Shown here: piece by piece, positions 1 through 7,231 of the stretch
How the letters are laid out: each line of letters starts with the position of its first letter
Position numbering within the stretch: the stretch's first letter is position 1
Assembly: GCF_900327775.1 (NCBI RefSeq)
Contig: NZ_OUMZ01000007.1
Span: 124,115 to 188,114 of the forward strand
Source: Roseovarius sp. EL26
GTDB taxonomy: Bacteria > Pseudomonadota > Alphaproteobacteria > Rhodobacterales > Rhodobacteraceae
Length of the DNA: 64,000 nt
Direction of reading: 5' to 3'
Position numbers and translations under genes: made by a program
Notes under the pieces: generated by a model
What the model saw: only the letters and a program-made list of their open reading frames with translations
The model's database searches: none
What the model was told of the DNA's origin: nothing

Positions 1-423
1 GAAGAGGTGATGGCCGTGGGATCCATTGAAGACGGTATTTTACCGCTGAGCCAACCCGCCGTATATTTGGGGAACATCACCGGATATATCGAATATGAGT
101 TTGAGGAGGATGAGGAGTTTGGTGCCCACTTTATCCAAACACTGGCACAGCATCAGATTTTGATCAGCCGAAACCATGGCTATTATGCGCTGGGTGAAAC
201 TGCGGCTGAGGCGTTTTTCAGAGCGTATTTTTTGCGTCAGACATGTTCGACCCAAATCAAGACGCTGTCCATGGGTCGGAAACTGCACCTGATCGACCCG
301 CAAAAAGTGGCGCGCTATCAAGATCAGATGGCCCGGTCAGAGCATTACAATTACAATGGCAAAACTGAATGGGCCGGGTTGGTCCGACTGCTGGATAAAC
401 GCAGTCCCGATTACAAGACATAG
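1..423 (+). CDS. class II aldolase/adducin family protein, C-terminal part (cut by window start)
   Basis: The frame is open from base 1, so the gene starts upstream of the window. The visible 140 or so residues carry the late class II aldolase pattern: GILPLSQPA, then an acidic stretch, then ILISRNHGYYALG, where the NHG core is typical of the AraD/FucA-like zinc fold, and then an alpha-helical tail with RQTCSTQI. Family members cleave or epimerise sugar phosphates, or are uncharacterised. The zinc-binding HxH is not in view, so substrate cannot be inferred. The gene ends tail-to-tail with azlD. Confidence 0.75.
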   Translation, partial: EEVMAVGSIEDGILPLSQPAVYLGNITGYIEYEFEEDEEFGAHFIQTLAQHQILISRNHGYYALGETAAEAFFRAYFLRQTCSTQIKTLSMGRKLHLIDPQKVARYQDQMARSEHYNYNGKTEWAGLVRLLDKRSPDYKT

Positions 424-479
424 TGAGTGCTATGCAGAATGCATCTGATCGGCACAGTATTAACCGGTTCGGCTGTACA

Positions 480-773
480 TCACATAATCGCCCGTAACGA
501 GCATATAGCGACAATCCCGGTCAGCATGGTTAAGGGGAGGTTCCGGGTCAGCAAAGCGATGATCAAGGCAAGACCCGCCGCACCCCATTCTGCCGGGCCT
601 CCTTGCGCCAGTGTGACTGTCATCAAGGCCGCGATCAGGCATCCGGGCAAGGCGTTGAATGCGCGGGCCCATGCCCCACTGGTGGGGAGACGCGCGCCCA
701 ACACGTAGCCGCCCAATCGGATGGCATATGTACCGATGGCCAGGCCCAGTATAACGAACCATTGATCAGCCAT
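480..773 (-). CDS. azlD: AzlD family small subunit, branched-chain amino acid export
   Basis: A 97-residue, very hydrophobic protein with three to four predicted membrane helices and the family's RLGGYVLGARLP and NLPLTMLTG stretches. AzlD partners the AzlC permease, and the pair exports branched-chain amino acids or analogues across the inner membrane. It overlaps the end of azlC by 8 bases, which indicates translational coupling in one operon. Confidence 0.85.
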   Translation of the reverse strand: MADQWFVILGLAIGTYAIRLGGYVLGARLPTSGAWARAFNALPGCLIAALMTVTLAQGGPAEWGAAGLALIIALLTRNLPLTMLTGIVAICSLRAIM

Positions 774-1482
774 TGCAGAACACCCCGGCGGTGGCGGCCC
801 CGACTATTCCACCACAGATTAGGGCCCAAGAGGGTTCAATTGGAGCAAACAGCGTTAGAGCGCCGGCGCTGGCGACAGCGGCTAACCAAGGTAGCGCATC
901 GCCTTTGCCGCGCCATAGGCTGCACAGGATGGCGATAAATGCGGCGGTAAAGGCAAAATCCATTCCAATGGCGCGGGGTTCGGGCAGCATCGCAGCAAAG
1001 CTGACGCCCAACAGTGTCGAGGTGATCCAGACCAGAAACAGTGATGCGCCGCCGCCAACCAGATACCAGTACCCGGCGGGTCGGCCCTGTGCACGGGTGG
1101 CATGCATCAGTGCCCAGTTTTCGTCGGTCGTCATGTGGACACCCAGCAAGATCTGCCAGAGTGGGCGGCCCGCGAACTCTTCACGCAGCGAGGCGGTCAT
1201 AAGCAGGATACGGACGTTCAGTGCCAGCCCTGCGATTAACGCTGCGGTAGCCCCGGCGCCCGAGACCAGACGCTCTGCTGCGACGATCTGTGAAGCCCCC
1301 GCAAACACGGTGGACCCCATAACGCCGGTTTGCAGCGTATCAATGCCCGCCTGTGCCGCGAGCAGGCCAAAGGCCGCCCCATATAGGGCCACACCAAAGG
1401 ACAAAGGAGTGATGTCTAGAAATCCGGACTTGAAAGCTGGAAATGGCTCTTGAGATCGAAGGAATGACATGGGGCGTTCCAT
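766..1482 (-). CDS. azlC: AzlC family permease, branched-chain amino acid export
   Basis: A 238-residue integral membrane protein with an AzlC-like core: FKSGFLDITPLSFGVALYGAAFG, then the GASQIVAAERL loop, then NVRILLMTASLREEF and TTDENWAL. It is the large subunit of the AzlCD exporter. The start at 1482 is an ATG; a second ATG four codons in (1470) is equally possible. It is divergent from the XRE-cupin gene, with 95 bases between that contain repeated TCGAACG boxes, so it is probably regulated by that protein. Confidence 0.88.
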   Translation of the reverse strand: MERPMSFLRSQEPFPAFKSGFLDITPLSFGVALYGAAFGLLAAQAGIDTLQTGVMGSTVFAGASQIVAAERLVSGAGATAALIAGLALNVRILLMTASLREEFAGRPLWQILLGVHMTTDENWALMHATRAQGRPAGYWYLVGGGASLFLVWITSTLLGVSFAAMLPEPRAIGMDFAFTAAFIAILCSLWRGKGDALPWLAAVASAGALTLFAPIEPSWALICGGIVGAATAGVFCNG

Positions 1483-1506
1483 TTGCGAGATGAACGTTGT
1501 ACGATA

Positions 1507-1560
1507 TATCGAACGAATACACGTTCGTCAAGTCGAACGATTAATTGAAATATCGAACGC
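1507..1560. promoter_or_regulatory. TCGAACG operator-like repeats between azlC and the XRE regulator
   Basis: Three direct copies of TCGAACG lie at 1509-1515, 1533-1539 and 1553-1559. One inverted copy, CGTTCG at 1522-1527, forms CGAACG-N6-CGTTCG with the first. The outer two share the longer form ATATCGAACG. The cluster fills the divergent promoter region, so it is a likely binding site for the adjacent XRE-cupin protein. Binding is inference. Confidence 0.6.
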
Positions 1561-1577
1561 AGGTGTGTGGAGTGACC

Positions 1578-2126
1578 ATGACCCCAAATGATCTGATTGC
1601 CAGCGCAATATCCCGAGAGCGAGAGCGCGCCGGGATCAGCCTGTCGGCACTGGCGGTTAAGGCCGGTTTAGCCAAGTCGACCATCTCCCAGCTGGAGGCG
1701 GGCAATGGCAATCCGAGTATCGAAACCCTGTGGGCGATTGCTGCGGCGCTCGATGTGCCATTTAGCTTCTTGTTTGAAAACACCATTCCGCACAGCCAGT
1801 TGATCCGGGCGGGGGAAGGGGAGCGGCTGTCGTCTGATCATTCTGCATTTTCAGCGGTTTTACTGGCGAAATGCGCCCCGACAAATCGCCGGGACCTGTA
1901 CCGGGTCAACCTGACAAAGGGCTCTGCTCGTATGGCTGAACCGCACCCGGCAGGCACGGTGGAACATGTGATTGTTTGTGATGGATCTGTGCGAGTTGGA
2001 CCGGTTGGCCATTCCGAGGACTTGGCGACAGGTGATTATTATCGCTACCCGTCGAATGTACCGCATTCTTATGAGGCGACCTCGGACACAGCCACTTTGC
2101 TACTGGTGATGGAGAGTTCACGCTAG
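1578..2126 (+). CDS. XRE-family transcriptional regulator with cupin domain
   Basis: About 182 residues from the ATG at 1578, which follows a GGAG at 1569-1572; an upstream in-frame TTG at 1545 lies inside the operator repeats and is less likely. The N-terminal helix-turn-helix (residues ~10-65) reads ISLSALAVKAGLAKSTISQLE, followed by NGNPSIETLWAIAAALDVPF. The C-terminal half ends in a small cupin (GTVEHVIVCDGSV, then YYRYPSNVPHSYEA), which usually senses a small ligand. Its divergent position suggests that it controls azlCD, as is common for this arrangement. Confidence 0.85.
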   Translation: MTPNDLIASAISRERERAGISLSALAVKAGLAKSTISQLEAGNGNPSIETLWAIAAALDVPFSFLFENTIPHSQLIRAGEGERLSSDHSAFSAVLLAKCAPTNRRDLYRVNLTKGSARMAEPHPAGTVEHVIVCDGSVRVGPVGHSEDLATGDYYRYPSNVPHSYEATSDTATLLLVMESSR

Positions 2127-2198
2127 GTGCGTTAACCAAACGGTGTGAAATAGGGCGCCCCAGCATGATCCGGGACGCCTGTTGCTGCGAAGTTGGGA

Positions 2199-2666
2199 TT
2201 AGTTGACCGCTTTGGCGTCGACGACATCTTTTTCGGTGACGCCGCCGCTTTGGATCTCGATCCGGCGTGGCTTCAGAGCTTCAGGGATTTCGCGCACGAG
2301 ATCGATGTGCAGCATGCCGTCGGCGTGGCTGGCACCGGTGACGCGGACGTGATCAGCAAGCTGGAACTTGCGCTCGAACGCGCGGGTGGCAATACCGCGA
2401 TGCAGATAAGATTTCTCGCTATCGTCTTCGACCTTACGGGCAGCGACAACCAATGCGCTTTCTTTGACATCAACAGTCAAGTCAGCATCGGTGAAACCGG
2501 CCACAGCGATTGAAATGCGATAAGCATCATCGGCGGTTTTTTCGATGTTATAGGGGGGGTAGCTGGGCTGATTCAGATCTTTGGTCAAAACGCGGTCCAT
2601 CATATCAGCGATCTGGTCGAAACCAACAGTGGCACGGTACAAGGGTGCAAGATCAAAATTACGCAT
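2199..2666 (-). CDS. Hsp20 / small heat shock protein, IbpA-like
   Basis: A 155-residue ATP-independent holdase chaperone. The N-terminus (FDLAPLYRATVGFDQIADMMDRVL) and the entry to the alpha-crystallin domain (YPPYNIEKT) are IbpA-like. The domain spans about residues 35-125, with LHRGIATRAFERKFQLADHV and DGMLHIDLVREIPE. The I-x-I anchoring motif appears as IEI in KPRRIEIQ. A GAAAGGA ribosome-binding site precedes the ATG. No neighbour is co-directional and close, so it is probably a single-gene unit. I could not make out a convincing heat-shock promoter or ROSE element upstream. Confidence 0.9.
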   Translation of the reverse strand: MRNFDLAPLYRATVGFDQIADMMDRVLTKDLNQPSYPPYNIEKTADDAYRISIAVAGFTDADLTVDVKESALVVAARKVEDDSEKSYLHRGIATRAFERKFQLADHVRVTGASHADGMLHIDLVREIPEALKPRRIEIQSGGVTEKDVVDAKAVN

Positions 2667-2856
2667 GGGTTATCCTTTCGCAAAGCGATACCAAATGTGA
2701 GCCTTCCCTTCTGGGACAGGCGGGGTAATCCGACCCGCTAGGCGGCACCGGATAATGAATACTTGGGATGGGGGACGATGGCGTTCAAGACCTGCGATGC
2801 AAACAGGCGCTGATTTTCGATTTATCGCATCGACACTGGTCCAGTATGGCTAAACG

Positions 2857-3816
2857 TCAGATCAGGTCGGCTGTTCGACGTCTACGAATAGCTAGCGATT
2901 TGCGAGTTTTGGAAATGCAAAGCGCCCCGGAGTCTGCCAACACACCGGACAAGGCCGACAAATCCAGCGCAGCCGTATTATGGCGCTTGCTGACCAGAGA
3001 AATGACCCGGTCGGGTTCGGGCTCTGCAAGCCGTAAGATGGCTAATGGTCCTGATAGAAGTGATTGATCAAGGGCGATCTCGGGCAGTAAGGTCGCCCCA
3101 TAGCCGCTGGTTGCCAGCCCCGCCAATGTCTGCAGTGAGCTTGATCCAATCTGATTCAATACTTCCTGCGTGGCGAACCGACAAAGGTCCTGCGCCTGTT
3201 CTCTCAGGCAATGCCCTTCGGATAACAGCAACAACTTCAGCGGAGCCATATCTGTCAGCTCGATCTTACCATCTACCAAGCCAAGCGCGTTCGCCTGCTC
3301 ACTTCTCAAGGCCAACACAAAATGGTCCCGAAACAGGATGTGTTCCCTATGGTTTGGGTCAGGAGAGTGCGTTGCCAGAACACATGCGTCCAGTTGGTTG
3401 GCTTCCAGTTCGGTCAGTAAGACTTCTGTCTGTGCCTCGCGAATGCGTATTTCCAGTTTTGGAAGCCGTTCTTGTAGCAGTTCCAACGCTATTGGTAGCA
3501 AATATGGGGCAACTGTCGGAATGACGCCAAGATCAAACGGTCCCTCAATGCCGCGCTGCAATCCTGTGGCCCGTTCAAGGGCGTCAAGTTCTGCCAAAAC
3601 GCGCTTAGCAGTTAATAGGACCTCTCGCCCATGTGATGTCGGTAGGAAGGGGCGTTGGCTTCGATCTATCAGATCTGTGCCAATAATGTCCTCAAGCTCT
3701 TTAATTGCGACGGACAGCGCGGGCTGCGAAACATGCATGGCATCCGCAGCAAGGCCAAAATGGCCATGCTGACACAGTGCGTCAAAATAAGTCAGATGGC
3801 GGAGTGTGATTTTCAT
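2857..3816 (-). CDS. oxyR: OxyR, LysR-type hydrogen peroxide sensor
   Basis: A 319-residue LysR regulator. The winged HTH occupies residues 1-60 (HFGLAADAMHVSQPALSVAIKELE). The sensing region GHCLREQAQDLC places Cys203 and Cys212 nine residues apart, exactly as the disulphide-forming Cys199 and Cys208 of E. coli OxyR (GHCLRDQ...C). This is what separates it from other LysR proteins and supports peroxide sensing. No catalase or peroxidase gene adjoins it here, so its targets are elsewhere. Confidence 0.88.
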   Translation of the reverse strand: MKITLRHLTYFDALCQHGHFGLAADAMHVSQPALSVAIKELEDIIGTDLIDRSQRPFLPTSHGREVLLTAKRVLAELDALERATGLQRGIEGPFDLGVIPTVAPYLLPIALELLQERLPKLEIRIREAQTEVLLTELEANQLDACVLATHSPDPNHREHILFRDHFVLALRSEQANALGLVDGKIELTDMAPLKLLLLSEGHCLREQAQDLCRFATQEVLNQIGSSSLQTLAGLATSGYGATLLPEIALDQSLLSGPLAILRLAEPEPDRVISLVSKRHNTAALDLSALSGVLADSGALCISKTRKSLAIRRRRTADLI

Positions 3817-4084
3817 AAGGTTTTTTTGTCGAAAGCGCGCCTTTTTGTAAATTAATTTTATGGAAAAAGATGGAAAGACTTTGGAGCAGGTTAACTGGAT
3901 TTTGTACTTCGTTGATGCAAGGCATCATCATACAGCCGCGGAAGTTCTTTGAAATTAGGGGTGATTTTTCGAAAAAAACAAACCCGGAAACTGCCAAGTA
4001 CAGGAATGAAAATTTTTACAAAAAAGATGTCATTTTGGCATTGCAGTTCTAAAACGACAGAGCTACATAGGCCACCTGAATTGG

Positions 4085-4161
<77 letters not shown>

Positions 4162-4173
4162 ATTTAGTCGAAC

Positions 4174-4205
4174 AGGCCTCCTTCGGGAGGCCTTGTTTGT
4201 TTTTG
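4174..4205 (+). terminator. rho-independent terminator after tRNA-fMet
   Basis: A perfect 8-bp stem AGGCCTCC / GGAGGCCT with a TTCG tetraloop, followed by TTGTTTGTTTTT. It lies 12 bases after the tRNA end. Confidence 0.9.
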
Positions 4206-4434
4206 ACCTCTTCCAATACCAGTAAACCGGCCAATTCCCCGACCAGTTCAATTGTAAGTGCACCGTCCTGCGGGATCAGGTGTATCTCTGTGAACAGGCA
4301 CCAAATGATCGTCGTTGCTTCCGCTTTCGCACCTGTATCGTTCAGCGCAATGGCCAGATTTTCTACCTGCGCTTGTTAGCAGTCTGCGAGACTTGGATGC
4401 ATGAGAACAGGTGTATCATCAAAAGCATCGCGCA
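4196..4434 (-). pseudogene. serine site-specific recombinase, C-terminal remnant
   Basis: Reading the minus strand from 4434 gives KLRDAFDDTPVLMHPSLADC, then a TAA stop (4378-4376), then QAQVENLAIALNDTGAKAEA and TIIWCLFTEIHLIPQDGALT, ending in IELVGELAGLLVLEE. This matches the C-terminal end of large serine recombinases, whose usual pattern is HPNLAE-Y-x-x-K-V, then AL-x-D-P, then EA-x-x-x-x-R-x-LI, then IV-x-TP, then ELxGELA. The TAA stands where Tyr is usual, there is no recombinase N-terminus upstream, and the frame has no proper start. It is a dead fragment directly against the tRNA. Confidence 0.8.
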
Positions 4435-4440
4435 GTTTGT

Positions 4441-4636
4441 TTGTAAGCGCTGTCTAAGACACTTCCAGTGCTGTCATCTTAATCCTTCATGCTTGGGTGA
4501 AATATACCCTCAACGCAGCAATTGGCTGATACAATTAGCGTCGTGTTTCAGAGAGCTAATACAGGCAGGGGGATTTCAACTCGCAGGTTCAAATTTCGAT
4601 TAAAATTGCCAAATCAGAAATTGGAAATCGATGACA
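4441..4636. other. non-coding stretch beside the recombinase remnant
   Basis: I see no supportable gene, tRNA or terminator here. It may be further decayed mobile-element sequence, but no recombinase motif could be read with confidence. Confidence 0.4.
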
Positions 4637-5281
4637 TTAATGTTTAGCCTGATCATCTTTATTATTCTGAACGAGTGCTACGTGCCCGTATTTTCGGCGC
4701 ACGTATCCCTCTTCCTCAAGCTCTGAAAGCAATTTCGCAAAGCCGCTGCGAGATACTCGACAGGCTTCTGCTAATTGTTCCTGCGTGAGAGGAATAGCTC
4801 TGGGTCGACCAGAAGAATTTGCTAGGCGTTTTAGTATAGTGAGGCATCTTTCCCTAGTATTCGCGATCAACAAGTCACGAGAAACTTGAATGGCCAACGC
4901 TCCATTTAAAGCAGACAAGACGCCCAAGGCCCTCCAAAAATCTGGGAGCTCTCTCAAAATGGAATGAAGTCCGGTTTCCGTGATTCTGAACAGCTCACAA
5001 TCCGTGAGTGCAATCGTGCCAATAAGTCTTGCTGTGCCAGTAATGACAGCAGCTTCACCAAACCAATCACCAGGGCCGAATATATGACCGAGTGCGAGGC
5101 CTGCTTCGCTGTGGTCGATTTGTACGCCTACGACACCTTTGATGAGGCCATAAAGCTCTCTGTTCTGATCTCCAATAGCATAGATGTTTTGAGATCTTTC
5201 GAATTCGATTTTAGTTACTTCTTTAAGAATGCGTTGAGCAGTTGAAGTGTCCAAGGCTTGCAGCCATCGTGAGTCTTCCAA
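4637..5281 (-). CDS. Crp/Fnr family transcriptional regulator
   Basis: A 214-residue protein with an N-terminal cyclic-nucleotide-binding-like beta-barrel (about 10-125; GLIKGVVGVQI, then FGPGDWFGEAAVITG). A dimerisation helix follows, then a C-terminal winged HTH (LTQEQLAEACRVSRSGFAKLLSELEEEGYV). There is no Fnr-type N-terminal cysteine cluster, so oxygen sensing through Fe-S is unlikely; the effector is unknown. The start is a TTG at 5281, because a stop lies two codons upstream and no ATG is near the domain start. It is divergent from the outer-membrane/DUF3604 genes and is their most likely regulator. Confidence 0.85.
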   Translation of the reverse strand: MEDSRWLQALDTSTAQRILKEVTKIEFERSQNIYAIGDQNRELYGLIKGVVGVQIDHSEAGLALGHIFGPGDWFGEAAVITGTARLIGTIALTDCELFRITETGLHSILRELPDFWRALGVLSALNGALAIQVSRDLLIANTRERCLTILKRLANSSGRPRAIPLTQEQLAEACRVSRSGFAKLLSELEEEGYVRRKYGHVALVQNNKDDQAKH

Positions 5282-5322
5282 GTTTCAACTATCCCATCTC
5301 CAGAAAATGCACGTTTATTTCC

Positions 5323-5348
5323 CAAAATATCCAAAATTAGATATTTTG
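5323..5348. promoter_or_regulatory. perfect inverted repeat between the Crp-type gene and the barrel operon
   Basis: The arms CAAAATATC (5323-5331) and GATATTTTG (5340-5348) are exact reverse complements separated by 8 bases. The element sits in the 129-base divergent promoter region. A partial half-site (CAAATATCC) recurs near 5373-5381. It does not match the classical Fnr or Crp half-sites, so a lineage-specific site for the adjacent regulator is my inference. Confidence 0.6.
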
Positions 5349-5410
5349 ATACACATTATTGAGTTACCGTTTCAAATATCCTTTTATACCACAGGTAGAG
5401 GCACATTAAA

Positions 5411-6394
5411 TTGATTAAATCAATGCGCTTAATCGCGGCTATCTTTGCCACATTCCTCTCACTCTTCGCTTCGCCTGCCGAAGCGGTAGAGGGTGGCATT
5501 GAAACCTATTTACTGGGTAGCAGAGATAGTATGGCAGGCGTTTTGCCACCTTCCGGAGATTATCTTAACAACGATTTTGTTTTCTTTAGCGGAACAGCAC
5601 CAAGTTTATCAGCTGGCGGCATTGTTGTGACCGATCCGGATATTGATGTCTTCACTTACAAATTGAACTACACGCATGTCTTTGATGCGCAACTCGGCAA
5701 CACGAGGTTGGGTCTCAATATAAACCTACCTTACGTATCAGCGGATGGAAATTATACCGGAGAACTGTCTTCGGGATTTGGCGGTACCTTGACCGATACG
5801 GGGGAACATGAATTCGGAGACTTTGTTGTGACGCCTTTGTTCAACTGGTCAAACAAAAAACTTCACACGACATTGGCATTGCAGTTCTTTCTCCCGACAG
5901 GTCATTATCAGTCGACGCAAGTCAATGTTGGAAACCGCACCATTGATGCCCTCAACGCGGGTAAGAACCGGTTTGCATTTGATCCCACATTAGCAATGAC
6001 ATGGTTTGATCCGTCAACCGGCTGGGAGTATTCTGGAGCATTTGGCATGACATTCAGTGCCGAGAATGACACCACCAACTATCAGACAGCGCCGGAGGCA
6101 CATCTGGAAGCGACTATACTGCGTCATTTTCCAAACAAACTGGCGCTTGGTCTTACCGGGTACGCCTATCACCAAATTGGGAATGATAGTGGTTCAGGTG
6201 CTGTGAACACCCAGCGACTTTTGGGGGCAAGTAGTTTGGAAGCAGAGGTCTATGGCCTTGGACCAATCCTGAGTTATTCGACAGCCATTGGAAAAACACC
6301 TGTGTCGATCAAGACAAAGTATATCTCTGAATTTGGGGCTAAGCGGCGCTTTGAAAGTGAAAAGTTCTGGATGACAATTGGACTCGTATTTTGA
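5411..6394 (+). CDS. outer-membrane beta-barrel, SphA / Phenol_MetA_deg-like
   Basis: A 327-residue secreted protein with an N-terminal signal peptide (MRLIAAIFATFLSLFASPAEA). The early stretch GGIETYLLGSRDSMAGVLPP with GDYLNN resembles the Phenol_MetA_deg/SphA family of putative outer-membrane channels for hydrophobic substrates. Alternating beta-strands run to an aromatic C-terminal residue (MTIGLVF), as expected of a barrel. The TTG at 5411 is chosen because GAGG lies 9 bases upstream; ATG at 5423 is the alternative. It is the first gene of a four-gene run whose other members are also exported. Confidence 0.75.
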   Translation: MIKSMRLIAAIFATFLSLFASPAEAVEGGIETYLLGSRDSMAGVLPPSGDYLNNDFVFFSGTAPSLSAGGIVVTDPDIDVFTYKLNYTHVFDAQLGNTRLGLNINLPYVSADGNYTGELSSGFGGTLTDTGEHEFGDFVVTPLFNWSNKKLHTTLALQFFLPTGHYQSTQVNVGNRTIDALNAGKNRFAFDPTLAMTWFDPSTGWEYSGAFGMTFSAENDTTNYQTAPEAHLEATILRHFPNKLALGLTGYAYHQIGNDSGSGAVNTQRLLGASSLEAEVYGLGPILSYSTAIGKTPVSIKTKYISEFGAKRRFESEKFWMTIGLVF

Positions 6395-7161
6395 TGAAGA
6401 TTGCTGGTTCGACTTTCGCGATATGCGTGTTGGCGAACTTCGTTACGGCACAAGAAACCGGTCAGTCTCTTGCCAGCAAAGCAAGCGATCCCACCGCATC
6501 GCTCATGTCATTTCAACTTCAGAATTTCTACACTCCGAATAGGTATAGTTCGGGCGGATCTCAAAATATTGTTCAATTTCGGGCCGCCGTTCCGTTCAAA
6601 ACAGGTAACTTAAACCATATCGCGCGTCTCACGCTTCCCTATGTTTCGCAAAACAGTAATGGGTCAACAGGGATAGGGGATGCGACGCTGTTTGACCTAA
6701 TTGCCTTTGATAAAAGTTGGGGGCGTATTGGCGTTGGCGCCGTTGCGCTTTTACCCACTGGATCTTCAGGTGTGAGTGCGGAAAAATGGGGGGCCGGTCC
6801 CGCAATGGGGTTTGTAGCTCGCCCCTCTTGGGGGTTGGCTGGCTTGTTCAACCAAAACATCTTTTCGTTTACTGGAGATGATGATCGTCCAGATGTAAAC
6901 CTTTCAACTTTTCAGCCCATTATGAGCTACAGTTTAAAAAGCGGCTGGTCGGTAGGCACATCTGACATGACCTATGTCTATGACTGGGATCAATCTGAAT
7001 TCACCAGCATTCCTGTCGGAATGAAGATATCGAAGCTAACCCCGATTAGTCATGTGCCAGTGCAGTGGCAGTTCAACTACGAATACAACTTTTATGATTC
7101 CGGAACCGGCCCGGAGGAAACAATTGGGCTAACGGCAAAAATTCTTTTGCCGAAAACCTAA
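6394..7161 (+). CDS. secreted beta-barrel-like protein, probable outer-membrane partner
   Basis: A 255-residue protein with a short signal peptide (MKIAGSTFAICVLANFVTA). It is rich in Gly, aromatic and polar alternations (FQLQNFYTPNRYSS, GIGDATLFDLIAFD), typical of a transmembrane barrel. Its ATG overlaps the previous stop as TGATG, so the two are translationally coupled. A relation to the MetA-type porin family is plausible but not certain. The two barrels together may form the outer-membrane route for whatever the downstream DUF3604 enzymes act on. Confidence 0.65.
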   Translation: MKIAGSTFAICVLANFVTAQETGQSLASKASDPTASLMSFQLQNFYTPNRYSSGGSQNIVQFRAAVPFKTGNLNHIARLTLPYVSQNSNGSTGIGDATLFDLIAFDKSWGRIGVGAVALLPTGSSGVSAEKWGAGPAMGFVARPSWGLAGLFNQNIFSFTGDDDRPDVNLSTFQPIMSYSLKSGWSVGTSDMTYVYDWDQSEFTSIPVGMKISKLTPISHVPVQWQFNYEYNFYDSGTGPEETIGLTAKILLPKT

Positions 7162-7231
7162 GCTAATTGATCGCGACCGTACGTAAACTTGGTCCAAAGC
7201 GCGCGTCACGTGCTTAAGAAAGGAAAGTGTT

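Noticed and set aside
773..1453. 226-codon plus-strand frame opposite azlC
   Set aside because: Ala/Pro/Ser-rich antisense artefact of a real permease gene.
2667..2856. ROSE-type RNA thermometer upstream of hsp20
   Set aside because: I looked for the short U-rich anti-SD pairing but could not find a convincing fold by reading.
4035..4069. Promoter for tRNA-fMet (TTGCAG-N17-TACATA)
   Set aside because: Only half the bases match the consensus; not listed as a feature.
4280..4603. 107-codon plus-strand frame beside tRNA-fMet
   Set aside because: It is antisense to the recombinase remnant, with Cys-rich nonsense composition.
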